43,697 nt of DNA from Photobacterium frigidiphilum (GCF_003025615.1 NZ_PYMJ01000042.1:1-43697), one strand, 5' to 3'. Shown: positions 7,043 through 14,367, numbered from the stretch's first letter. Numbers and translations are program-made. Notes: a model not told the origin generated them from the letters alone.

Positions 7043-8914
7043 TTATAAATTATTTTCCATTAATTTCATTAATTCTGCGGCTTTATCGTCATTATCAGCG
7101 TGTTCTTGCCGATTATCTTCTTGCTCTTGTTGGGCGTCGCCTTCGTCTTCAACTGGTTCATTATTTAATGCGGGTTTGTCTATTTCAAAAATAGGACTTG
7201 GTTCTGTTGGGTATGGCATGAACTCTTTTACGGGGATCCAGCAGGTTTTGATGATGGTGGCTAACTCACCGGCATTGATGAATGCGCCCACTCGTTTGTT
7301 GAAACTCAGTACGCGGTTTGTGGGAATTAAATATTCTTCTTGTTGGCCATACGTTTTGTTGCCTGTCCAGGATTCAGTACCAAATCGATCCAACTCGGCA
7401 CTTTCCATCTTGGTGATAGTTTTCAATTGTGTGCCTGTCATCCCTGAAATCCACTGTGCTGTTTCTTCGTCGTGGCCCCTATAGCTCATGGTCAATAAGG
7501 TATTCGTTTCGATTCCGTTCGATATAGAGCCTACATTGAGGGTTTTGTCTGGCGAGTTGGCGAGATCATTTCTTGCCTGGTAGCTGATCGCCATGTTGAT
7601 ATGTTTGGATAGCAATGTTGCTAATGAATTGGCCAGTTTGTCACTGACTAAAAAACGGACTTCATCAAGTACCATGAAAATTTGTTGGTTCTGTTTTTTA
7701 CTCAAGCCATAGCTAATGAATTCATCCAATAAGATGAGGTTCGCCGAACGAACTAAATCATCGGCAGTATTCCCCATCACATAAACGACATCTCCGTTAT
7801 CCATTAATTCAGGAATAGTAAATTGGGTACGGTTTGTTGAGGCTTTAAGTGCGTCTAATTTTAAAAATTCAGTCACTCGATCCCTGAGTGTACTGCCTAC
7901 GACCATTACCCATTCTTTTTTGTCGTCTGGAATACCGTTGCCATGTAGCAGCGTGCTTAAATGGGTTAATGTACCATCCCATAATGGCATGACGTAATCT
8001 AAGACACTTCTATTTCCTGATTTATAATGATCGGCCATATCACCGGCATCTAAAATTTTACAGGCCCGTTTAATACGTTCCTCTCGTTGTCGGATCGTTC
8101 CATGCTGAAAAGGTTCATAGGTTCCAAATGAACCATTTAAATCGAGGTATTTAATCGAGCGGTTCGTGTCATTACAGGCTTGTAGCATTATTTGGTAAAT
8201 GAAGTCGTCAGGTTTAAGATCATTAAACCATACCCCCCATCCTTTTCTAATGGCCTGATCGATTAAAACCCCCAAACCAACGCCTTTACCTGTTTGGCTC
8301 GGGCCTAATATTTTGGCGTGTTTTGATTTGAATTCATCGTCAGGGACATAAATAGGCTCTTGATCTTCATTTAAACCAAAAAAGAAAACGCCGTCTTTAT
8401 AATAATCAGACGGGATGAAGTCGGTTGAATTTAATTCTAAAATTTCATCTCGGATGTCACTTTGTTTTTCGACAGATTTTTTAATGGTATAGCGTCGAAT
8501 GAAACTTTGGTATTGAGGCTTAACGATTCGGTGTGAAAAAAAGATAAACGTCACACTGAGTATAAATAGAATGAGGAAGTTAAACCAAAACATTTCCCAT
8601 GTGGTGGTATACTCATCAATAATAATATTGAGGTAAAAAAATGCGTCACGTTCGGGGTAAACTATTTTAGCCAATAAAGAAAGACCCAATAACCCAAGGA
8701 AATGCAAAAGAATGACTGCGATAAAAACACGTTGACGAAAATGTTCTAAGAATACATCGATGCCTTTCTTTTCATCTTTTGAATCGACGATCCCCATTAA
8801 TGATATCCATCCTGAAACGGATAAGGCAATAAATGAAAATAATGTGATCCACGGATTGATGTTATTTTCAATGTTGGTTAATAACACACTCCAATTATAA
8901 ATATTGTCCATCAT
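7043..8914 (-). CDS. traD: Type IV secretion coupling protein (VirD4/TraD family)
   Basis: 623 aa from the ATG at 8914 (a GTG at 8923 is also possible). Three hydrophobic segments lie in the first 130 residues. They are followed by the ATPase core with Walker A GPSQTGKGVG near residue 205 and Walker B FMVLDEVRFL near 410, then the conserved SYQARNDL region. The C-terminus is acidic and glutamine-rich (DEGDAQQEQEDNRQEHADN), as is common for relaxosome- or substrate-binding tails. This hexameric inner-membrane pump links the relaxosome to the VirB channel encoded at 13-37 kb. It lies 4-5 kb from that block on the same strand, immediately downstream of the structured non-coding region, which may form its long leader. 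Confidence 0.93.
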   Translation of the reverse strand: MMDNIYNWSVLLTNIENNINPWITLFSFIALSVSGWISLMGIVDSKDEKKGIDVFLEHFRQRVFIAVILLHFLGLLGLSLLAKIVYPERDAFFYLNIIIDEYTTTWEMFWFNFLILFILSVTFIFFSHRIVKPQYQSFIRRYTIKKSVEKQSDIRDEILELNSTDFIPSDYYKDGVFFFGLNEDQEPIYVPDDEFKSKHAKILGPSQTGKGVGLGVLIDQAIRKGWGVWFNDLKPDDFIYQIMLQACNDTNRSIKYLDLNGSFGTYEPFQHGTIRQREERIKRACKILDAGDMADHYKSGNRSVLDYVMPLWDGTLTHLSTLLHGNGIPDDKKEWVMVVGSTLRDRVTEFLKLDALKASTNRTQFTIPELMDNGDVVYVMGNTADDLVRSANLILLDEFISYGLSKKQNQQIFMVLDEVRFLVSDKLANSLATLLSKHINMAISYQARNDLANSPDKTLNVGSISNGIETNTLLTMSYRGHDEETAQWISGMTGTQLKTITKMESAELDRFGTESWTGNKTYGQQEEYLIPTNRVLSFNKRVGAFINAGELATIIKTCWIPVKEFMPYPTEPSPIFEIDKPALNNEPVEDEGDAQQEQEDNRQEHADNDDKAAELMKLMENNL

Positions 8915-8940
8915 AACACTCACTCATTGTTGGTGAAGAT

Positions 8941-9185
8941 ACCGTGTGCGCTGTCAAAAGACAGACACACACGGTAATTTTCGTTATGGCGATGCTCCTC
9001 GCCTGGTAATTTCGTTATGAGGCCTATAACCCTCGCAATAAGGTGTTATTCCTCGGTTAAAGTTATTCGTTATGGTCAACAGACCGTTATTCATTTGTTG
9101 ATAGAACATAATTACACTCCTTAAGCTCACTGATGGGGACCAACCCATCAGCAAGGTTATTTTGAATAGCGGTATTAAATACCGC
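8941..9185. repeat. Array of short hairpins, left flank of the intron-like RNA
   Basis: At least six hairpins stand in 245 bp. The perfect ones are 8988-9003 (GGCGA/TCGCC), 9037-9050 (AATAA/TTATT), 9074-9085 (GGTC/GACC), 9130-9151 (CTGATGGG/CCCATCAG) and 9169-9185 (GCGGTAT/ATACCGC). A longer interrupted hairpin covers 8941-8975 (ACCGTGTG/CACACGGT). Three are preceded on the plus strand by TTCGTTATG (8982, 9012, 9067). The stretch at 9014-9034 can fold two ways. On the minus strand the array is the sequence leading into the coupling-protein gene. No protein-like frame explains it. The function is unknown. Confidence 0.65.
9107..9151 (-). repeat. Inverted arm, left copy (hairpin + ribosome-site-like string + ATG)
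   Basis: The reverse complement of 9107-9151 matches 9974-10018 at 37 of 45 positions. Reading outward, each arm has a CTGATGG...CCATCAG hairpin, then GTGAG(C/T)TTAAGGAGTG and a TTATG. The two arms face away from the intron-like RNA and could pair with each other in a transcript that spans both. Confidence 0.75.
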
Positions 9186-9187
9186 AC

Positions 9188-9880
9188 TTGAAATGTGTTA
9201 CCTCAGACTTTCGAGTTCATATTGGTATTGCTGCCAAGCAATATGATTCCAATTCAGACGTGGCATTCGATAGTATCACCCACCTCTTTTCGCCTCTACT
9301 CATCCAATCTCCCTCGCTTTACTTCTCCCTACCGTGCCAACGGATAGTTCAACAAAGCACTGCGATTCCCACGTTAGTTTTTTACATCGGAACAAAACGC
9401 CGCCGAACTCCACATCACTGCTATTCATACGAATCACCGTTACCGGTTTTCAGGGGACCGAGATTCCAAAGCATCTCCCTTACTCACAATGATATTTCAA
9501 CGTTCACTACCAGAGTCACTAACTCACGGCTTTTTGTTACTTACCCGAATGCAACGTCTTCCGCTGCAATTACAGGCTTGAGCTATACAGCGATCTTTCG
9601 AGCTTGCGCCCAAAAGTACCGGATGATCCAGTTTTCACCTCACACCCCTGACACCTCTCGATGCCCTCAGCAGCCCACCTGTCAGGAACAGGTTCTACCC
9701 TTTCGAGCAGCCCCTCTTGTGGATTTTCACCACTTCATAAAAAACAGGGTTCACACTGTCACCAGTGCTCCCGTTTCCGTGTCGCCCAAGCTCGCCTAAT
9801 GGCGGATTGAGTCGAAAGAGGGAGTTACACCCTCTAGCGCTCGTCGTAGCCGTACCAGCCCAATTACGGGCATACGGCTT
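9188..9880 (-). ncRNA. Probable circularly permuted group II intron RNA
   Basis: On the minus strand, 9879-9845 forms a domain V-like hairpin: AAGCCGTATGCCC pairs with GGGCTGGTACGGCT, keeping the AGC triad and the GTA/TAC lower helix with a two-base bulge. Next, 9836-9815 holds a domain VI-like stem (AGAGGG/CCCTCT), and a CGACTCAAT string ends at 9806 with an A seven bases from that end. After only 18 nt, a group II 5' end begins at 9787 (GGGCGAC, compare GTGCGAC). Domain I landmarks follow: GTGACA...GTGAACCCT, GTGGTGAAAATCCAC (9733-9719), CTCGAAAGGGTAGAACCTG. An EBS1-like AAGCTCG (9605-9599) is the exact complement of CGAGCTT at 9794-9788, right before the 5' splice site. Domains V-VI therefore precede domain I, the permuted order. 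The 3' limit (about 9190) is uncertain. No intron-encoded protein is present. Confidence 0.72.
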
Positions 9881-9890
9881 CGGCAACACT

Positions 9891-10198
9891 GCTTACTAGG
9901 TTGGCGACCTAATAAGCTCACAGTGGTTGGCGACCACTGCTTCATTCAAGCTCGATAAATCGAGTATTCATTACTGATGGAGTGACCCCCATCAGTGAGT
10001 TTAAGGAGTGCCGTTATGGCTCTCATTAATCGTCTGCTATTCATTTTTCTGACGAAAAATACGCTCGCAGCGAGCGTTGGCTTCGCCAGTATGTGCAATT
10101 CTTGCCCATATTTCCAGCTCGCGCTGGAATCTCTTTTGAAAAAGCTCCGCATTTTGCGGAACCCTTATATGAAAACTATACAATTAGCCTTTGCTAAT
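9891..10198. repeat. Array of short hairpins, right flank of the intron-like RNA
   Basis: Stem-loops occur at 9891-9917 (GCTTA.TAGGT/ACCTA.TAAGC) and 9921-9939 (CAGTGGT/ACCACTG). Both have the same loop TGGCG. Further ones are at 9951-9964 (CTCGAT/ATCGAG), 9973-9996 (ACTGATGG/CCATCAGT), 10061-10077 (ACGCTCGC/GCGAGCGT), 10112-10129 (TTCCAGC/GCTGGAA), 10146-10160 (TCCGCA/TGCGGA) and 10183-10198 (ATTAGC/GCTAAT). Apart from one mismatch in the first, all stems are perfect; linkers are 10-65 nt. An open frame from ATG 10016 crosses them but looks non-coding. Confidence 0.65.
9974..10018 (+). repeat. Inverted arm, right copy
   Basis: This is the partner of 9107-9151 in opposite orientation, 82% identical over 45 bp, ending in TTAAGGAGTG and an ATG at 10016. 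In a minus-strand transcript the two arms are complementary and could bring the separated halves of the permuted intron together. Confidence 0.75.
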
Positions 10199-10322
10199 AT
10201 AAAAAGATTAAGAGAAATTCTGCCGCTTTGTATTTTTGTATTAAAAAATAAACATTGGAATGTGCAATACAATTATTACTTTGCGAAATGATTACTCGTT
10301 ATTAGAAAATTGATATCTTCAC

Positions 10323-10402
10323 CTCGTTTATCCACATACCCACACTAACACTGCGATCGTTTTAATGTCTTCGCTTCCGTGTGGATATATGGATAAGCCT
10401 AC
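10323..10402. repeat. Direct repeat unit A with long internal inverted repeat
   Basis: About 80 bp repeated 251 bp downstream with few differences. Inside, TTATCCACATACCCACAC pairs with GTGTGGATATATGGATAA (16 of 18) around a ~33 nt loop containing GCGATCG and CTTCGCTTCC. Similarity between the units continues to the TGYACAAT motif near 10465. Candidate transfer-origin or regulatory structure. Confidence 0.7.
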
Positions 10403-10572
10403 GTATTTTCTAGATTGTTATTTGATAACGGTATAGTCCATTTCTTCCTTTTATATTATGGATTGCACAATCCAATATTTAGCCATATATAGTGAGTTAT
10501 TTTTGAAGTGTACAATTCAAACCATGACGTCGGAAAATGAAAGGGACACATTAATAATAGTGGTCATATAAT

Positions 10573-10653
10573 CTCGGTTTACCCACATACCCACACTAAC
10601 ACTACGATCGTTTTAATGTCTTCGCTTCCGTGTGGATATGTGGATAAACCTAC
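10573..10653. repeat. Direct repeat unit B with long internal inverted repeat
   Basis: This is the second copy of the 10323-10402 unit. The core from CCCACACTAACACT through CGCTTCCGTGTGGATAT is nearly identical, and the flanking GTTATTT..ATAACG and TGGATTG(C/T)ACAAT elements are also repeated. It lies 175 bp upstream of the gene starting at 10828. Confidence 0.7.
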
Positions 10654-10827
10654 GTGTTCTCGTATGGTTATTTCTAATAACGATAACATTCATTTTTTCT
10701 TAAATAATGGATTGTACAATACGTTTAATTGTTTGTGATTAAGCTCACTTTATGTATTGTTCATTACAAATTAGACCTCTTTACCTGTATAATTATTGAA
10801 CTGTACAATACAAGAAATATATATGAT

Positions 10828-11487
10828 ATGGATAATGACCATGTGTTTTCTGATACCAAGAGTGCGATGATTTCTATTCGTCACCTTGTATCAAAAGGGT
10901 ATGTTTTCTACACGTCGGGGACATGTAAACAACGTGATTTTCGAAAGTTGAGTTTAAAGTTTACTGACCGCTATGATGTCACACGTACACCGCGACAACG
11001 ATCGTATGCAGCAGAAAAGGGCCACGCTAATGTTTTAATGGTGTGGTTGACTAGTCAAGATGCAAACACAATGATGTTCTGGTTACTCGCAACGAAAGGA
11101 GATAATTTGATCTATGAAATGGAAGATATGAAAGATACCCGATTAAAGTCAGAACGGCTGTCCGTTTTAAATGGAGAATATATTTTATTAAAGGAGCCAA
11201 GACGCGGTGATATTCCCCGTTGGACGTGGAAAATGTCCGAAGAATATTATAACCAGTGGAAGGGTAATATTTGTTTGGCGATACGTCACAGAAAAGAAAT
11301 GACGATTAAGCAATTACATTTTTCATTAATGCGTATTTATGGATTTAGTGCGGCACGAAAACAAGGCTTTGCCTTGTTACGGTTTTTTAATAATGAGTGG
11401 GAGCGTTCAAGAAAAGAGCCGTTTCCGTTTAAAGGCAGTTATATTGGCTATTTAACATTGACGAATAAAAAGAGAAATAATCAATGA
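10828..11487 (+). CDS. Unknown protein at the putative mobilisation locus
   Basis: 219 aa from the ATG at 10828; a TTG 33 codons upstream is less likely. The ribosome site is poor. The sequence is basic and aromatic-rich: RKLSLKFTDRYDV, RTPRQRSYAAEKGHANVLMVWL, WTWKMSEEYYNQWKGN and a helical HRKEMTIKQLHFSLMRIYGF before a basic C-terminus. There is no HUH triad or other relaxase motif, and I do not recognise the family. Its position next to a repeat-rich, gene-free region and divergent from the coupling protein resembles MobI-type auxiliary transfer genes beside oriT of IncC plasmids, which is analogy only. Its stop overlaps the next start (ATGA), so it is translationally coupled to the metalloprotease gene. 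Confidence 0.65.
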   Translation: MDNDHVFSDTKSAMISIRHLVSKGYVFYTSGTCKQRDFRKLSLKFTDRYDVTRTPRQRSYAAEKGHANVLMVWLTSQDANTMMFWLLATKGDNLIYEMEDMKDTRLKSERLSVLNGEYILLKEPRRGDIPRWTWKMSEEYYNQWKGNICLAIRHRKEMTIKQLHFSLMRIYGFSAARKQGFALLRFFNNEWERSRKEPFPFKGSYIGYLTLTNKKRNNQ

Positions 11488-12194
11488 AACCAACCATCGA
11501 ATCATATAAAGAATTTCAATGCGCCTTTGATTTTTTCAATAAAAAATTATTCGGTAATGAATTGCCTGACTGTCTCATTACATTGCAGCGTCAGAAAAAA
11601 ACATTTGGTTATTTCTCTGCTCAACGGTTCACCAGTTTTAATGGTGAAAAAACGGATGAAATAGCAATGAACCCAACGTACTTTTCAACATGTTCTATTG
11701 TTGAGGTGATGCAAACCTTAGCGCACGAAATGGTGCACCTTTGGCAGTACCACTATGGAAAACCAGGGCGAGGGCGTTATCATAATAAAGAATGGGCTCA
11801 AAAGATGGAGGGGATTGGATTAATGCCTTCATCAACAGGAGAAGAGGGAGGGAATAAAACCGGTGAACGTATATCTGATTATATTATTGATGGTGGCCAA
11901 TTTGATAAAGCATGTAAAAAATTACTCGATACGAAATTTATATTATCTTGGGCAGATAGTTTTCCTGATAGGAAAACACTCTTAGAGAATTTTGACGGTG
12001 AAACAGATGAAGAGTTACAGGCGTATTTAGATGACATTGGCACGGGCTTAACGGTAGACGATATTGCGGAAAATAAAAACAAATCTACCCGTGTGAAATA
12101 TACGTGTGTTGAGTGTCTTTCTCATGTTTGGGGTAAGCCAGAATTAAACATTCTGTGCGGAGATTGTGATATTGAATTCATTACGGAAGATTAA
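11484..12194 (+). CDS. SprT-like zinc metalloprotease
   Basis: 236 aa. The SprT/Spartan catalytic motif HEMVHLWQ is at residues 81-88 (His81, Glu82, His85), followed by YHNKEW, whose His100 is the likely third zinc ligand. The C-terminus has a zinc ribbon, CVEC...CGDC, as in SprT-family proteins. The N-terminus (FDFFNKKLFGNELPDCLITLQ) is the usual SprT lead-in. Family members cleave DNA-bound or crosslinked proteins. In a plasmid next to mobilisation genes, removal of a DNA-protein adduct (for instance a covalently bound relaxase) is an attractive idea, but this is inference. It overlaps the preceding unknown gene by 4 bp. Confidence 0.88.
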   Translation: MKPTIESYKEFQCAFDFFNKKLFGNELPDCLITLQRQKKTFGYFSAQRFTSFNGEKTDEIAMNPTYFSTCSIVEVMQTLAHEMVHLWQYHYGKPGRGRYHNKEWAQKMEGIGLMPSSTGEEGGNKTGERISDYIIDGGQFDKACKKLLDTKFILSWADSFPDRKTLLENFDGETDEELQAYLDDIGTGLTVDDIAENKNKSTRVKYTCVECLSHVWGKPELNILCGDCDIEFITED

Positions 12195-12285
12195 TTTATG
12201 AGGGTGCTGTGAAGGGGAAACCGTTAAAGCACGGTTATGTGAGTAGTGGGGATTTTAGGCTGGCAAGTAATGGTATATAGTAAAA

Positions 12286-12311
12286 TTAAGTAACAGCTAG
12301 ATGTAACTTAA
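12286..12311. promoter_or_regulatory. Palindromic operator candidate
   Basis: TTAAGTAAC and GTAACTTAA (8 of 9 paired) are separated by 8 bp and end 4 bp before the ATG of the helix-turn-helix gene. The position fits an autoregulatory site. Confidence 0.5.
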
Positions 12312-12315
12312 TCTT

Positions 12316-12591
12316 ATGGGTAAATGTAAATCGTACTATCAATCTGTTCAGTGTTTACGCGAAAACCAATTAATGGCTCTTATGTCATTGTTGTCACTGC
12401 GCGACTTTCCAGAGCCCGTAAGAGGGGCATTGATGCTGCGGTATCATCATGGGTACAGTTTGTCACAAGCGGCGGTGAAGACCAGCACAACCCGACAGGC
12501 CGTATCGAGAGCCGAGAAAAAAATATTAATGATGCATGATGTTATTACGGCAGTGTATGTTGCCCAATCAACGTCGCTCGATTGTGAGTGA
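12316..12591 (+). CDS. KorA/TrfB- or PapB-like helix-turn-helix regulator
   Basis: 91 aa. The segment VRGALMLRYHHGYSLSQAA followed by TTRQAVSRAEKKI has the helix-turn-helix spacing and the G-x-s-q-x-x-A...t-r-x-a-V-S pattern of TrfB/KorA repressors of IncP plasmids and of PapB-type regulators. Such proteins repress backbone plasmid promoters. The start is uncertain: the ATG at 12316 has no clear ribosome site, and the operator-like palindrome directly upstream leaves little room. It stands alone, convergent with the minus-strand gene at 12689. Confidence 0.65.
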   Translation: MGKCKSYYQSVQCLRENQLMALMSLLSLRDFPEPVRGALMLRYHHGYSLSQAAVKTSTTRQAVSRAEKKILMMHDVITAVYVAQSTSLDCE

Positions 12592-12688
12592 TTCGCAATG
12601 CGGAGCATTCCTAATCGCACACAATGAGCATTTCTTGATAGGACGGTTTGAAATTTAACGGTGAGATATATTGTGATGATAGCGATTA

Positions 12689-12997
12689 TTATGGAAGTTG
12701 AATGCCAAGCTGCTCTGTGAATGCTTTTCCTGATAAATGGTAACGGTGATTCCGTTCATTGGAAAAACAAACAAATACACTCGGGTGGTCTAATTCAGTA
12801 TAAGTTGGGTCCTCTTCGTAAGCGTGAATAATTGAACCCAGTTGGATTAAATGTGTTTTTCCATTTAAATCAATAATCGACTTTATATTATCTATTTTTA
12901 ACTGATTGAATGATGCGGCAAGTGATTCAATAGAACTTAAAAATAACTGTTCTTTTTCATTGTCAGTCATGACTTTATTTGGTGTGTTTTTCTTCAT
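12689..12997 (-). CDS. Hypothetical protein
   Basis: 102 aa with GAGATG upstream of the ATG. It begins with a basic, polar N-terminus, then a helix (EQLFLSSIESLAASFNQLKIDN) and a likely beta domain (THLIQLGSIIHAYEE, SVFVCFSNERNHRYHL). No signal peptide or known motif. It lies at the 3' end of the minus-strand transfer block, 70 bp after the Cys-rich small gene, and may be its last member. Confidence 0.6.
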   Translation of the reverse strand: MKKNTPNKVMTDNEKEQLFLSSIESLAASFNQLKIDNIKSIIDLNGKTHLIQLGSIIHAYEEDPTYTELDHPSVFVCFSNERNHRYHLSGKAFTEQLGIQLP

Positions 12998-13067
12998 GAT
13001 AGATCATCTCTTTTATTGTGATTAGGGGAGGGATTAACGGTTATTGATAATAGATGGGGTATTATTG

Positions 13068-13352
13068 CTATTCAAAGCACCCGCATGGACAGGTCATTTC
13101 ATCGAGACCGTGACAACAATATCCGTCATCGGCCATTTCTTGCTGGTATTGGTCTCTTTCATCACGCGTGGCGTAATCATGTTTGCGTGCTATTTCAATG
13201 ATTTTTTTGTAAATATCATCTTCTGTCTGCTTAAATTCTGATTCAATCATTTCTGAAAAAAGCGTAACGTAAACATCATGTGATAAACCACACCGATTGG
13301 ACGCTTGCTTAGCTATTTTCTCAACTGTTGCCGCTAATGCTTCCATTGACAT
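13068..13352 (-). CDS. Small protein with a cysteine-rich C-terminal tail
   Basis: 94 aa from the ATG at 13352, preceded by GAGG; an ATG at 13367 adds five residues. The body is a charged helix (ETVEKIAKQASN-like start, then EDDIYKKIIEIARKHD), and the last 17 residues hold five cysteines and one histidine (CCHGLDEMTCPCGCF), which could bind a metal. It overlaps the end of virB11 by about 30 bp, so translation is probably coupled. Function unknown. Confidence 0.65.
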   Translation of the reverse strand: MSMEALAATVEKIAKQASNRCGLSHDVYVTLFSEMIESEFKQTEDDIYKKIIEIARKHDYATRDERDQYQQEMADDGYCCHGLDEMTCPCGCFE

Positions 13353-14367
13353 GGCTGATTGCCTCATGTTTCAACGTGGTGGTATTGAAGGTAAATAATG
13401 GTTTTACCTGACCATTATCGATGATCGATATTTCTGTTACCTTCCGGCCATAGTCAGGGTGACGACTGGCATGAATGAGGACGTTTACAGCCCCTACAAT
13501 TTGTTTTCCAGCGAGTTCATAGCTAATCAGGCCCGCACTGGCAATCAAATACTGAAGGCGTGATACTGCATCTTGGCAACTGTTTGCATGAAGCGTGGTC
13601 ACACAGCCAGAATGACCGGTGTTGATGGCTTGTAAGAATGCATCAGCCGCACTCGCCCGACGTATTTCACCTACCCAAATACGGTCTGGCCGCATCCGTA
13701 GTGCGGCTTCGATGAGGTGTTTCATTTCAACATCACTGTTTGGTCTTTTTGGGGCCTCTAGTGATACTTTGTATTTCAGCCAATCCAGATAAAGTTCTTG
13801 TGTATCTTCACATGTAATGACGCGTTCTGCGTGGGGAATATATTTTGCCAGGGCGCGTAAGATAGTTGTTTTACCTGATCCGGTATTGCCCGATACAATG
13901 ATGTTGCTACCGTATCTGATGTGCTCGATGAGGAAATCCAACATGGTTTGTGTTAATGCACCAAACTCAACCAATTGCTCGGCGGTAATTAAGGATTTAG
14001 GTACGACTCGCAGCGTCATGGTTGCTCCCTGGGGAGATACAGTCGGCAATGTACAGCAAAGGCGTGAGCAATCTGGTAGCCTGGCATCAAGAATGGGGCG
14101 GTCTTCATCGACTTGTTGGCCTAAGCATCTGGCTATTTGAACGATAAAGCTCTGCAGGGCAATTTCAGACTCAAATTTTGCGGGGGTGTTTTCAATTTGT
14201 CCGTTTTTTTCTATGCTAATGTTATCGAAACGGTCGATGAAAATTTCAGTAACGTCACTATTAAGGAATAAGTTTTTAATAGGTTCAAAGTAGTGCTCAA
14301 CTAAGCCCCATTCGGTGGCTTTTTCTATTGGTACGTCACCAAATATAGTCGCTATTGTACCGATCAT
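13321..14367 (-). CDS. virB11: VirB11-family type IV secretion ATPase
   Basis: 348 aa from the ATG at 14367 (AAGGA upstream); an in-frame TTG at 14421 would add 18 residues. Walker A GNTGSGKTT lies at about residues 160-168, followed by the RVITCEDTQEL Asp box, RPDRIWVGEIR Walker B, and the His box around TGHSGCVTTLHAN. Length matches the family (about 340). The hexamer sits at the inner membrane and powers pilus assembly and substrate transfer with VirB4. It is separated from the main virB genes by the pilus block, unusual in order but on the same strand; ssb lies 112 bp upstream. Confidence 0.95.
   Translation of the reverse strand: MIGTIATIFGDVPIEKATEWGLVEHYFEPIKNLFLNSDVTEIFIDRFDNISIEKNGQIENTPAKFESEIALQSFIVQIARCLGQQVDEDRPILDARLPDCSRLCCTLPTVSPQGATMTLRVVPKSLITAEQLVEFGALTQTMLDFLIEHIRYGSNIIVSGNTGSGKTTILRALAKYIPHAERVITCEDTQELYLDWLKYKVSLEAPKRPNSDVEMKHLIEAALRMRPDRIWVGEIRRASAADAFLQAINTGHSGCVTTLHANSCQDAVSRLQYLIASAGLISYELAGKQIVGAVNVLIHASRHPDYGRKVTEISIIDNGQVKPLFTFNTTTLKHEAISHVNGSISGNS

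Noticed and set aside
8984..9187. 67-codon minus-strand frame
   Set aside because: Same reason: it runs through the left hairpin array and has no protein-like features.
9188..9799. 203-codon open frame on the plus strand across the intron-like region
   Set aside because: No ribosome site, low-complexity composition without domain signals, and it is antisense to the structured RNA whose base-pairing explains the sequence better.
9188..9880. rRNA fragment, tmRNA, RNase P RNA or group I intron as explanation for the structured region
   Set aside because: None of the conserved strings I know for these RNAs is present, while several group II landmarks and an exact EBS1/IBS1 pair are.
9995..10291. 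98-codon plus-strand frame (and its inner ATG at 10016)
   Set aside because: It crosses at least four perfect hairpins, and the DNA structure rather than the codons looks constrained. The ribosome-site-like string is noted as part of the inverted arm, but coding is not supported.
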